Assembly (NCBI GenBank): GCA_049323755.1
Contig: JBMOPE010000006.1
Span: forward strand, 186,001 to 250,000
Reading direction: 5' to 3'
Origin: BRHc4a sp049323755
Lineage (GTDB): Bacteria; Bacillota; Desulfotomaculia; Desulfotomaculales; Desulfocucumaceae
Length of the DNA: 64,000 nucleotides
Both the position numbers and the translations under genes were made by a program. This document shows positions 8,288-15,341 of this stretch, one piece after another. The notes under the pieces are model-generated. The model was not told the origin of the DNA, ran no database searches, and worked only from the letters and a program-made list of their open reading frames with translations. Each line of letters starts with the position of its first letter. The stretch's first letter is position 1.

Positions 8288-10104
8288 TTTTCCATCACTG
8301 TGTCTCTGCCGTTCCTGCCGGGATAAACTCCCTCATCCCTGCTGCCCAGTATTCCATCATAGATTGCCTCTACAAAGTCTCCCCTGTCCACCACCTGCTT
8401 CAGCACACTCTCGATTCCCTCAACAATATTATGGCTCCATGACAGTGCCTGGGCGGAGGCATCGATCCTGGTATTCCCAAAAAATCTGAAGCCCTCGGCC
8501 ACGGCCCTCAGGGTGTCAACCTTTGAAGGAACGCTGATTGGGCCGCCGGAATAAGCTTCGTCTGAAGATGCAATGGTTATGGCGTCCACTCCCAGCATTG
8601 CGGCCATACTGGCATGATAGGAAGTTGAGGCCGAAGACTGAATCCGGTCTTCGGTATGAGTCAGGAAGCCAATAGGTGCGCCCGGCCATACAGGCGAGTC
8701 TATAATGCTTCTCAGGGCATGAATTTTTGCCACATTGAAGTCCACATAATTATCCTTCATGTATCCTTCCAGCATAACTTCGGGTGAATAGCAGAAAAGG
8801 GGCTGCAAAACAGGCTTTGCTCCCAGCCTCAGGGCCAGGTCCACCGTAATAAGCATCCCGGCAAAAGCCTTATATGCCGGGACCCCTGAAAGCTCTTCAT
8901 TTGTAACAACATCAAAATGCAGTCCGTAAGCTGCGGCATAACCGATAGCTGAAACAGCATCCACTGTAAGCCTTGCAGGATCCGTCCCCGCTGCCAGTGA
9001 GCCGTAGCATATGTTTATTTTGGTCAAATCAGCCTTGAATTTACCTGCCAGAACTACAGTCTCGGGTGTGTTAAGGCCCCTGTGGGCACGCACCTGCCAA
9101 AGCGTTCCCGGCTCAAGTGAATTCTTAATCCTGTTCAGGTTTGCCGGTGTAATAACCGTACCGTCTTCCTGGTGAGTAAGAAATCCATCAAGGAAGCCCT
9201 CTGTTCTTGCTCCCCAGGAAGGGTCAAAATGAATTACACCGTCTGCGCCCCAGGCCTCACTGACCTTAATATGGCCCGTATCCATAAAAGGGCAGCCGGT
9301 TCCGTACTGGTTAAGAATCAGGGGTCTCTCCAGGGTGTGCTGAATCCTGGGGACAACAATCCTCTCCCTGGTTTCCCTGATGTATTTCTCCAGGGCCACA
9401 ACTTCATCCCTTACAAAGCGCCTGGTTTTGGGGTGCATAATACCCTTTTCATAAAAGTTCCGGGGCAGGTCCCCGCATAATTTGGGATATTCCTCTAAAA
9501 ATTCTGTCATTTTTTCGTAGCCGCGCCAGCGATCTATATCCCAAAGTTCCTCCCGCACCTGGGCCCTCAATACCCCCGGTGAGGTTTTGTTGGCAGCCCA
9601 GGACATTATCATATCGGTTATCTGGGTAAGAAGGCCTGATATAGCACCGTTCCGGTACGCATAGGTGTATCCTGAGGTAATGTCTCTTTTAGGCTTGTTT
9701 TCCCTGGCTACACTGGGCAGGTATTCTCTGCCTTCCACAAAGGCTATGGCTTCTTCCACCGTTGTGCCCGGCCCGAAGCCGGCGTCAAAGCCAAGCTCCG
9801 CCGCCAGTTCCGGGCGGATTGCCATGCCGCCGATACCCAGGCGGACCCTTTGCCTTATCCCCACCGCGTCTGCCAGATCGACAAAACGGGCAAGTATTTC
9901 GGCAACTCCATAACCCAGGGACCGGCTGAGCAATACTACGTCCACCCGGTGTTTTAATATCTCCCGGATGATTTCTTCAGGCGTGAGGTCGGGCTGAAGA
10001 AGAACGGTTTCATGACCGGCCTCCTCTATTCCCCGCCTTATCATTTTAATGCCCACATCATGAACAGGGTCAATGGGGGCCAGCAATACTTTCCTGGGAA
10101 TCAT
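8284..10104 (-). CDS. Fused cobalamin-dependent mutase (B12 domain plus GlmE-like barrel)
   Basis: 606 residues. Residues 1-135 are a B12-binding Rossmann domain: LLAPIDPVHDVGIKMI carries the axial-ligand His (H15) in an HxxG context, followed by LLSRSLG and GIGGMA/FGPGT. Residues ~170-570 resemble the catalytic barrel of glutamate mutase epsilon and related enzymes (INICYGSLAAGTDPARLTVDAVSA; STSYHASMAAMLGVDAITIA; EAYSGGPISVPSK). Such enzymes make an adenosyl radical for 1,2-rearrangements. In glutamate mutase the two parts are separate subunits, whereas here they are joined. The Asp usually two residues before the His is Pro here, with Asp one position further away. Four-bp overlaps on both sides. 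The exact reaction cannot be told. Confidence 0.8.
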   Translation of the reverse strand: MIPRKVLLAPIDPVHDVGIKMIRRGIEEAGHETVLLQPDLTPEEIIREILKHRVDVVLLSRSLGYGVAEILARFVDLADAVGIRQRVRLGIGGMAIRPELAAELGFDAGFGPGTTVEEAIAFVEGREYLPSVARENKPKRDITSGYTYAYRNGAISGLLTQITDMIMSWAANKTSPGVLRAQVREELWDIDRWRGYEKMTEFLEEYPKLCGDLPRNFYEKGIMHPKTRRFVRDEVVALEKYIRETRERIVVPRIQHTLERPLILNQYGTGCPFMDTGHIKVSEAWGADGVIHFDPSWGARTEGFLDGFLTHQEDGTVITPANLNRIKNSLEPGTLWQVRAHRGLNTPETVVLAGKFKADLTKINICYGSLAAGTDPARLTVDAVSAIGYAAAYGLHFDVVTNEELSGVPAYKAFAGMLITVDLALRLGAKPVLQPLFCYSPEVMLEGYMKDNYVDFNVAKIHALRSIIDSPVWPGAPIGFLTHTEDRIQSSASTSYHASMAAMLGVDAITIASSDEAYSGGPISVPSKVDTLRAVAEGFRFFGNTRIDASAQALSWSHNIVEGIESVLKQVVDRGDFVEAIYDGILGSRDEGVYPGRNGRDTVMEK

Positions 10105-10352
10105 TTTTCATCTTCCCCTTCCGGAATTTCGGCTTTCAGCCAGCCATAAGTGTCGCCCGGACGATGTATGTAAGCCCTGGCCCGCACCCGTACTCCCGGC
10201 CCCTGAAACTGAATAAACACGATATCTACGTCGGAAAAGCCTATATCTTTTAGAAACTGGAGCATGAGCCTGCGCCCTTCGTCCTCGCTGGAGCACACCA
10301 GAAAGGTTTCGACATCCATGCCGTCCATTATACGGTCCAGAATACGGGACAT
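10101..10352 (-). CDS. Small uncharacterised protein coupled to the mutase
   Basis: 83 residues, acidic at both ends, with predicted alternating helix and strand (SRILDRIMDGMDVETFLVC; VDIVFIQFQGPGVRVRARAYI). It ends four bases inside the mutase gene, which implies a stable stoichiometric link. Some B12 aminomutases have small partner subunits (OraS, KamD), but I see no clear similarity to those. Candidate accessory subunit by context only. No paralogue elsewhere in the window. Confidence 0.7.
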   Translation of the reverse strand: MSRILDRIMDGMDVETFLVCSSEDEGRRLMLQFLKDIGFSDVDIVFIQFQGPGVRVRARAYIHRPGDTYGWLKAEIPEGEDEK

Positions 10353-10380
10353 ATGTCATCCCCACGCTTATACTGAAATT

Positions 10381-11661
10381 TTATATGCTGTTCTTAAACA
10401 CATTGGCCATTCCGGCCCTTTCAACCCGGGCACTTATAATTTCCAGATCAGTGGTGTAAAGGTCCTTATCAAGCATCCTCTGGAAATATACCGACCCGGA
10501 AAAGGTGTATTTTTGTGACAGACCTGCCTCTGTCCTCATCTGTTCGTTAACATAGGCTATGGCATCACCCACAACGAGCTCAGTGGGTATAACCAGCGGC
10601 TCCGCTCCCAAACAGAGCCTTACCGCATTGTGCCCGGCAAGGGAGCCGGTTATAATTGCCTCGGTGTGTCCCACCAGCGGACCGGCCTTCTCACCACCGC
10701 AGAAAAGGTTTTCCACGCCTTCAACCTTTAAGGTGTTATCCCTGGGTGAAAGGGCCAGGTACCGTATAGAGTTGCCCATCCCACCGGAGTAAGGGTCTTC
10801 ATACCTGGCGTTTTCAAATCCCGGAATCTGCCTCAATAAATCCAGTGGATAGAAGGGCGACATTAGCTTTGCATGCCCGGTGTCCAATAATATTATATTC
10901 TCGGCAAATTCCGCCAGTGCATACTGCTGGCAGGCTTTTTTGGCAAGTATTCCCTCTCCCTTTCTCAGTGCTACAGGGATTGGGGCTACCACTACACCGG
11001 TCCGGTCAAGCTTTTCAACCAGCTCATTGCTTAATGACTCTTTCAGCAGCTTGCAGGACCCGCTCATGGCACCATAGCTGCCGTCACTCTTCCTTCCTAT
11101 GAATTCCTTAACCCCCGCCCTGGAGGCTATACTGACTCTTCCCCCAAAGGTTGGACAGCGTAAAACACACATGGCGCAGCCGTTGCCGTACTTTGCGCAA
11201 TTTCCCATTGGACCTGCGCTCCCGGTGGCCTCAACATATACGTCTCCGGCAACTACCTCGTCATTGTCAAGGACCAGCCCAACTATCCGGCTTCCTTCAA
11301 TTTTCACATCCTTGACCCTGCTTTTGGTAAGGACCTGAACGCCATTGTCTGCCAGCAGCTTTTTAATAGCAGGCTCAATTTTGGCGACATCGTACAGTGT
11401 AGCATGCCTGTGGCCCGGGAATTCTATATTTTTGTGCCGGGCAGTCCTGTCAATAACATGGAATACATCCCCGGCTCCCATGCAGATGGCCTCTTCAGTA
11501 GCCGTAAACCTTCCATTGTTGCGCATAATGCCGCCAACCAGGCCTGTACCCAAAAGCATGTCAGTTCTCTCCAGCAGGGTTACCTTAGCTCCCGCCTGTG
11601 CTGCCGCCACAGAGGCGCCGGTACCCGCCCAGCCTCCTCCGACCACTATTACATGCACCAA
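10381..11661 (-). CDS. FAD-dependent oxidoreductase with cysteine cluster
   Basis: 426 residues with an N-terminal dinucleotide fold (VIVVGGGWAGTGASVAAAQAG) and a C-terminal FAD contact FCGGEKAGPLVGHTEAIITG, similar to the GidA/TrmFO-like flavoproteins. A central motif CAKYGNGCAMCVLRCP has four closely spaced cysteines that could hold an Fe-S cluster. TTG 11661 is used because AGGAGG lies 8 nt upstream; GTG three bases later is possible. It sits between the PLP enzyme and the mutase, so it probably oxidises or reduces an intermediate of that pathway. It is not a tRNA-modifying MnmG, since that protein is much longer. Confidence 0.8.
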   Translation of the reverse strand: MVHVIVVGGGWAGTGASVAAAQAGAKVTLLERTDMLLGTGLVGGIMRNNGRFTATEEAICMGAGDVFHVIDRTARHKNIEFPGHRHATLYDVAKIEPAIKKLLADNGVQVLTKSRVKDVKIEGSRIVGLVLDNDEVVAGDVYVEATGSAGPMGNCAKYGNGCAMCVLRCPTFGGRVSIASRAGVKEFIGRKSDGSYGAMSGSCKLLKESLSNELVEKLDRTGVVVAPIPVALRKGEGILAKKACQQYALAEFAENIILLDTGHAKLMSPFYPLDLLRQIPGFENARYEDPYSGGMGNSIRYLALSPRDNTLKVEGVENLFCGGEKAGPLVGHTEAIITGSLAGHNAVRLCLGAEPLVIPTELVVGDAIAYVNEQMRTEAGLSQKYTFSGSVYFQRMLDKDLYTTDLEIISARVERAGMANVFKNSI

Positions 11662-11718
11662 TCCGTCTTCCTCCTTAAAGCCTTAGTTTACAATTATCAG
11701 ACCCGTAGGTAAAAATAG

Positions 11719-13182
11719 CTAGAGAACACCAGCATATTTGCATACTATTTCAATCAGGCGAACAAGTCCCTGAATGCAATACCGGGTCTCTTTTTCCAGC
11801 AGCTGACCTTCTTCATCGGTGGTTCCGAGGCCGGGTGAAATATAGATGTTCCCATCATAAGCCACCGTAGGTATTACACCCATTTGGGCCATCCCGGACT
11901 GTAACAGGTTAGACCCTGCATACATGTCTTCTATTGAGAAAATGGGTATGCCAATCTCCCCGTTTTTCCAGGTTCCCTCGTAGTTCACCTCAACAGCCGT
12001 GGAATTGTACGACTTTGAAATAATTATTCCACTCTGGAGTTTAGACGGCAACTTGGCAAACTCCTCTTTTACTATTCTTTCCAGGTCGTCGACGGGCTTC
12101 GTGAGAACCTCCGGCCTGTCCCTTAATATTTTAAGGGCCTGTATCTGTGTAAGTAGTGCTTCCTTGCCGGGATCAAAGGTGACATAGGCAGCTTTCCCGT
12201 ACGAAGCGGTGGTTCCGTATCGGTCCCCGTGCATACCCATAGCCCTCCGTATCGGAACCATGTATTCCTCTTTACCGATTACCAGCCCGCTGGTGGCAGC
12301 GCCCGTAGCCTTGTCCATACTGTAAATGACTACGTCGGCGCCTGTTTTTACCGGGTCAAAGCCTAGAAAGGGAAGTCCCCAGGCATTGTCCACAACATAA
12401 GGAATGTTGTACTTGCCGGCTATTCCGGAAAGCTTCTTTTGTAAAACCGGCACTCCTTCATCATCCTTAACGCCGTATCCGTAGCCGGGTGTTTCGTATC
12501 CCAGGGATGTAATGCCGGTTAGCATTGTATTGTGTATATCAGCATGGAATTCTATTTTTTCGGCGGAGGCTTCGGGATCAACCCCTGTCAGCAGCGGGAC
12601 AGGGTGGTATTTTATTCCGTGGACATCATACCTGGCTCCTGCCAGGGGCACTATAACTGTGTCAAGGTTGTTCTGCCTCTTGCCGTAAAAGCCCAGCTCA
12701 CCCGCAGTGGACCCACGGTCGGCAAAAATATCCTTGTAGCGGCCGGGAAAAGGTCTTCCGTAGCTTCCCTGGTGATGCAGGTGCTTTTCGTAGGGGGCGA
12801 TATACCTTGCCCGGTAATTATCGCCTCTACCCTGCATGGGCGGACTGAACAGCACATCAAAGGTAAGCCAAAGCCCTGCCTCACAGGTGCTGGTTGAGGC
12901 CACATCATATTCGTCGCCGTAAACATCTTTTACAATCTCTCTTATCTCGTCCATCAGCTTTGCCAGGGGAATAACCTCAAGGGCTCCTTTTTCCCCGGCT
13001 TCCATTATATCCTTGCGAAGAGGGGCGGGGCATCCCGAAATAGCCCCCGTCAGACCGAACTTGCCTCTTATTTCCGGTGGGATGCCTATCTCATCGGCGA
13101 CTTTTTTTGCCTCGGCATATATTCCAGGGATATTTGCCTGAAGTTGCCTGTACATTTGAAACTTGTATTTTGGTTTTGTCAC
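11719..13182 (-). CDS. Fold-type I PLP-dependent enzyme
   Basis: 487 residues. The PLP-binding Lys is likely in VIYSMDKATGAATSGLVIG, and the Asp in YVVDNAWGLP fits the pyridine-nitrogen contact, as in the aspartate aminotransferase fold used by decarboxylases, SepSecS-like enzymes and lyases. It begins with GTG 13182, with GGAGG 9 nt upstream. It is the first large enzyme of the locus after RidA. A RidA neighbour fits an enzyme that releases an imine or enamine. I cannot assign a substrate. Decarboxylase, lyase and aminotransferase are all possible. Confidence 0.75.
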   Translation of the reverse strand: MTKPKYKFQMYRQLQANIPGIYAEAKKVADEIGIPPEIRGKFGLTGAISGCPAPLRKDIMEAGEKGALEVIPLAKLMDEIREIVKDVYGDEYDVASTSTCEAGLWLTFDVLFSPPMQGRGDNYRARYIAPYEKHLHHQGSYGRPFPGRYKDIFADRGSTAGELGFYGKRQNNLDTVIVPLAGARYDVHGIKYHPVPLLTGVDPEASAEKIEFHADIHNTMLTGITSLGYETPGYGYGVKDDEGVPVLQKKLSGIAGKYNIPYVVDNAWGLPFLGFDPVKTGADVVIYSMDKATGAATSGLVIGKEEYMVPIRRAMGMHGDRYGTTASYGKAAYVTFDPGKEALLTQIQALKILRDRPEVLTKPVDDLERIVKEEFAKLPSKLQSGIIISKSYNSTAVEVNYEGTWKNGEIGIPIFSIEDMYAGSNLLQSGMAQMGVIPTVAYDGNIYISPGLGTTDEEGQLLEKETRYCIQGLVRLIEIVCKYAGVL

Positions 13183-13242
13183 TTTAACCAGCCTCCGTAA
13201 ATAATTAATTTTTTATTATTAAACTAATTAGTTATTCAGCAG

Positions 13243-13385
13243 CGGAATTGGGAATTAGGAAATGGGAATTGGGGATTGGGATATGAAATATAAGATTCAG
13301 TATCCTAATCCTAATTTCTAATTCCCGGCCCCAAAGCCTATCCATTAAGCTAATTCCTAATTCCCAATTCCTAATTCCTGACTAA
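13243..13385. repeat. Inverted pair of AATTGGG heptad arrays
   Basis: GGAATTG/GGAATTA heptads (13243-13280) face CTAATTC/CCAATTC heptads (about 13300-13378) across an AT-rich centre, filling the gap between the RidA and PLP genes. Same family as 1171-1266. The transcript could fold into a hairpin inside the operon. Confidence 0.65.
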
Positions 13386-13390
13386 TAAGT

Positions 13391-13849
13391 CTATCCCTTA
13401 AGCAAAACAATCATTTCCACTTCCACAGCGGCATTTAAGGGCAGCTCGCTGACTCCCACCGCCGACCTGGCATGCTTTCCCGCCTCCCCGAAAATCTCTC
13501 CCAGAAGTTCGGAGGCCCCGTTTATAACCCCGGGCTGACCGTTAAAGCCGGGAGCGCTGCTGACAAAACCCGTCACCTTTACTATTTTTTCGATGTTATC
13601 CAGGCTTCCGGCCAGGCTCTTAACCGCGCTCAGGCAGTTAATTGCGCATATCCTGGCAGCCTCATAGCCCTCTTTATCAGTCAGTTCTCCTCCCACCTTG
13701 CCCTTATACTTCAGCTCACCCTCGACAAAGGGAATCTGCCCTGAGGTGTACACCAGTTTATCAGTCATAACTGCAGGAACATAGGCTGCCACAGGCTTGG
13801 GAACAACGGGCAGGGCTATCCCCATTTCTTTCAGCTTTTCTTCAAACAT
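13391..13849 (-). CDS. RidA/YjgF-family enamine/imine deaminase
   Basis: About 152 residues of the YjgF/YER057c family: LVYTSGQIPFVEGEL near the N-terminus, a C-terminal AGKHARSAVGVSELPLNAAVEVEMIVLL. The Arg in HARSAVG is at the position that binds the substrate carboxylate in RidA. These proteins hydrolyse reactive enamines and imines released by PLP enzymes. I start at ATG 13849 (GGAG 9 nt upstream); upstream ATGs lie within the end of the preceding gene. Its place next to the PLP enzyme suggests it protects against that enzyme's intermediate. Confidence 0.88.
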   Translation of the reverse strand: MFEEKLKEMGIALPVVPKPVAAYVPAVMTDKLVYTSGQIPFVEGELKYKGKVGGELTDKEGYEAARICAINCLSAVKSLAGSLDNIEKIVKVTGFVSSAPGFNGQPGVINGASELLGEIFGEAGKHARSAVGVSELPLNAAVEVEMIVLLKG

Positions 13850-13850
13850 A

Positions 13851-14297
13851 TCAACCATCTCCATCCTTTTTATGGATAAATTTTATTTCCGACTCAAGCC
13901 CTAGCCCAAGATCCACCCCGTCGAGCCTGCTGTCTGAATAAATTACTATGTTAAGGTGGTTAGGAAGGTGTGTTTCGTCAAAACCGGCTATCCTTCCGAG
14001 GACTCTGCCGCTGCAAATTACTTCGTCACCGGCAGCCAAAACCCCGCCGGCAATTATTTCAAAAAAGCCGGCGTAGGATATCCTGTTCACTGTTTTGCCG
14101 GGTCCGGCCTCAATCTCATCGGTGATTATAAGCTCGTGAATGTCATATCTCCGGACTGCCCTGGAAATGGGTGCCACCAGGCTAAGGCTCCTGTTATCCA
14201 GCTTACCCTGCAGTATCACTGCCAGCCTTCCCAAGACATCTCTTTTGGCGGCATAGGGATTAAAACTGAACATCCCCGCTTTATACGGATCAACCAT
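13851..14297 (-). CDS. Uncharacterised protein of the mutase locus
   Basis: 148 residues, mostly predicted beta-strand with many small hydrophobic stretches (LSLVAPISRAVRRYDIHELIITDEIEAGPGKTVN; GFFEIIAGGVLAAGDEVICSGRVLGRIAGFDE). GGGGCGAG precedes the ATG. It ends one base before the preferred RidA start. The repeated GGVLAAGDEV and GRVLGRIAGFD pattern looks like a compact barrel, possibly ligand-binding. I do not recognise the family with confidence. Confidence 0.7.
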   Translation of the reverse strand: MVDPYKAGMFSFNPYAAKRDVLGRLAVILQGKLDNRSLSLVAPISRAVRRYDIHELIITDEIEAGPGKTVNRISYAGFFEIIAGGVLAAGDEVICSGRVLGRIAGFDETHLPNHLNIVIYSDSRLDGVDLGLGLESEIKFIHKKDGDG

Positions 14298-14445
14298 TTC
14301 AACTCGCCCCTCATCAGTGATGAGCCTATTATAACATTTTCAATGACGGATATAAAGATATATTTTCTCAAAAAGCCTGAAAAAAATCTTATAGTACCAA
14401 GCATTATTAACGGATTGGGGATTGGGAATTGTCCCAACTAAAAAA

Positions 14446-14480
14446 GCCGCCCTGCAGGCATAGTAAGCCTGAGAAGCGGC
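14446..14480 (-). terminator. Rho-independent terminator after the FCD regulator gene
   Basis: On the minus strand GCCGC...CTCAGGC loop GCCTG...GGCGGC is followed by TTTTTTAG. It lies about 90 bp past the stop of the regulator gene and separates it from the catabolic genes, so those probably have their own promoter in 14300-14440. Confidence 0.75.
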
Positions 14481-14512
14481 GTTAGATCAATCGCAAGTAA
14501 TTCCGGAACTCC

Positions 14513-14541
14513 TGTCTCCTGTCTACTGTCTACTGTCTACT
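14513..14541. repeat. CTGTCTA/CTGTCTC heptad array
   Basis: Four consecutive 7-bp units (CTGTCTC, then CTGTCTA three times) between the terminator and the regulator gene. It is the same unit family as the arrays at 38181-38216 and 38366-38427. No inverted partner is seen here. Confidence 0.7.
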
Positions 14542-14567
14542 GACCCATGAAACCTGCTCCCTGGCAC

Positions 14568-15293
14568 TTACTCCTTCCCCATGGCCCAGTACTTCTGAAC
14601 ATCAACTATAAGGCTTTCAATATGATCTATCATAGCCTGCTCGGCTCCGGCCGGGTCACGGTCCATAATAGCCCTTAGAATCCTCTCGTGTCCTACCGCA
14701 AGCCTTCCGCCCACCTCGGTCCGGATATACTCCAGTATCGGGGAAAGCTGCCCGTCGTGCCTTATCAAGTCAAGAGCCGCTGCAAGAACCTTGTTTTTAG
14801 CAGCCATTGCTATCAGCCGGTGAAACCTGACATCCTGTTCGGCTGTCATTTGATTCATGGCCGTGAATTCCTCCTGCTCCCGCAGGATGGACACCATCAG
14901 GCTTATTTCGGCATCGGTGGCATGAATTGCGGCAAGCCGTGCCAGCTCCCTTTCGATAGCCCTCCTGGCCACCAGTATATCAATAAGATCTTCCTTTTTC
15001 CTCGATTCAAGGGTGCTGATAAACCGTTTTCCGTATGTCATCCTGTGCTGCACCCGCTTTAACTGATCCAGTCTCCGTCTGCCCTCATCAGTTATTACCC
15101 GTCCCTGAAAACCTACCTTGGAAGTGAGACCCCTGCTGTCCATTCCGCTAAGCACACGCCCCACAGTGGCTTCACTGACATCAAGCCCTCTGGACACCAG
15201 CAGCTGGCTGAGAAGACCGGACCCAACCGGATCGGGCTTCTCTTCCATTACGGAAAGAATCTCATATTCCATACTTTCCCTTTGAGCAGGCAA
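14568..15293 (-). CDS. Transcriptional regulator: NrpR-type winged helix fused to FCD domain
   Basis: 241 residues. Residues ~5-75 (EILSVMEEKPDPVGSGLL, then RGLTSKVGFQGRVITDEG) look like the winged helix of NrpR/DUF128 regulators, not the usual GntR domain. Residues ~100-235 are an all-helical FCD ligand domain (LVARRAIERELARLAA; DVRFHRLIAMAAKN; HERILRAIMDRD), in which Asp and His residues usually bind metal and an organic acid. TTG start at 15293 with GGAGG 7 nt upstream. It heads the B12-mutase locus and is its likely ligand-responsive controller. Confidence 0.8.
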   Translation of the reverse strand: MPAQRESMEYEILSVMEEKPDPVGSGLLSQLLVSRGLDVSEATVGRVLSGMDSRGLTSKVGFQGRVITDEGRRRLDQLKRVQHRMTYGKRFISTLESRKKEDLIDILVARRAIERELARLAAIHATDAEISLMVSILREQEEFTAMNQMTAEQDVRFHRLIAMAAKNKVLAAALDLIRHDGQLSPILEYIRTEVGGRLAVGHERILRAIMDRDPAGAEQAMIDHIESLIVDVQKYWAMGKE

Positions 15294-15341
15294 AAAACCA
15301 CCTCCAAGCTATTCCCAATATAATGCAGGAGGAAACATATG

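Noticed and set aside
8284..10104. Ornithine or lysine aminomutase large subunit
   Set aside because: The B12 domain is N-terminal rather than C-terminal, the small-subunit and companion genes are absent, and the barrel segments look closer to glutamate mutase epsilon.
10381..11661. MnmG/TrmFO tRNA-modifying flavoprotein
   Set aside because: The FAD motifs are similar, but the length, cysteine cluster and operon context do not fit a tRNA enzyme.
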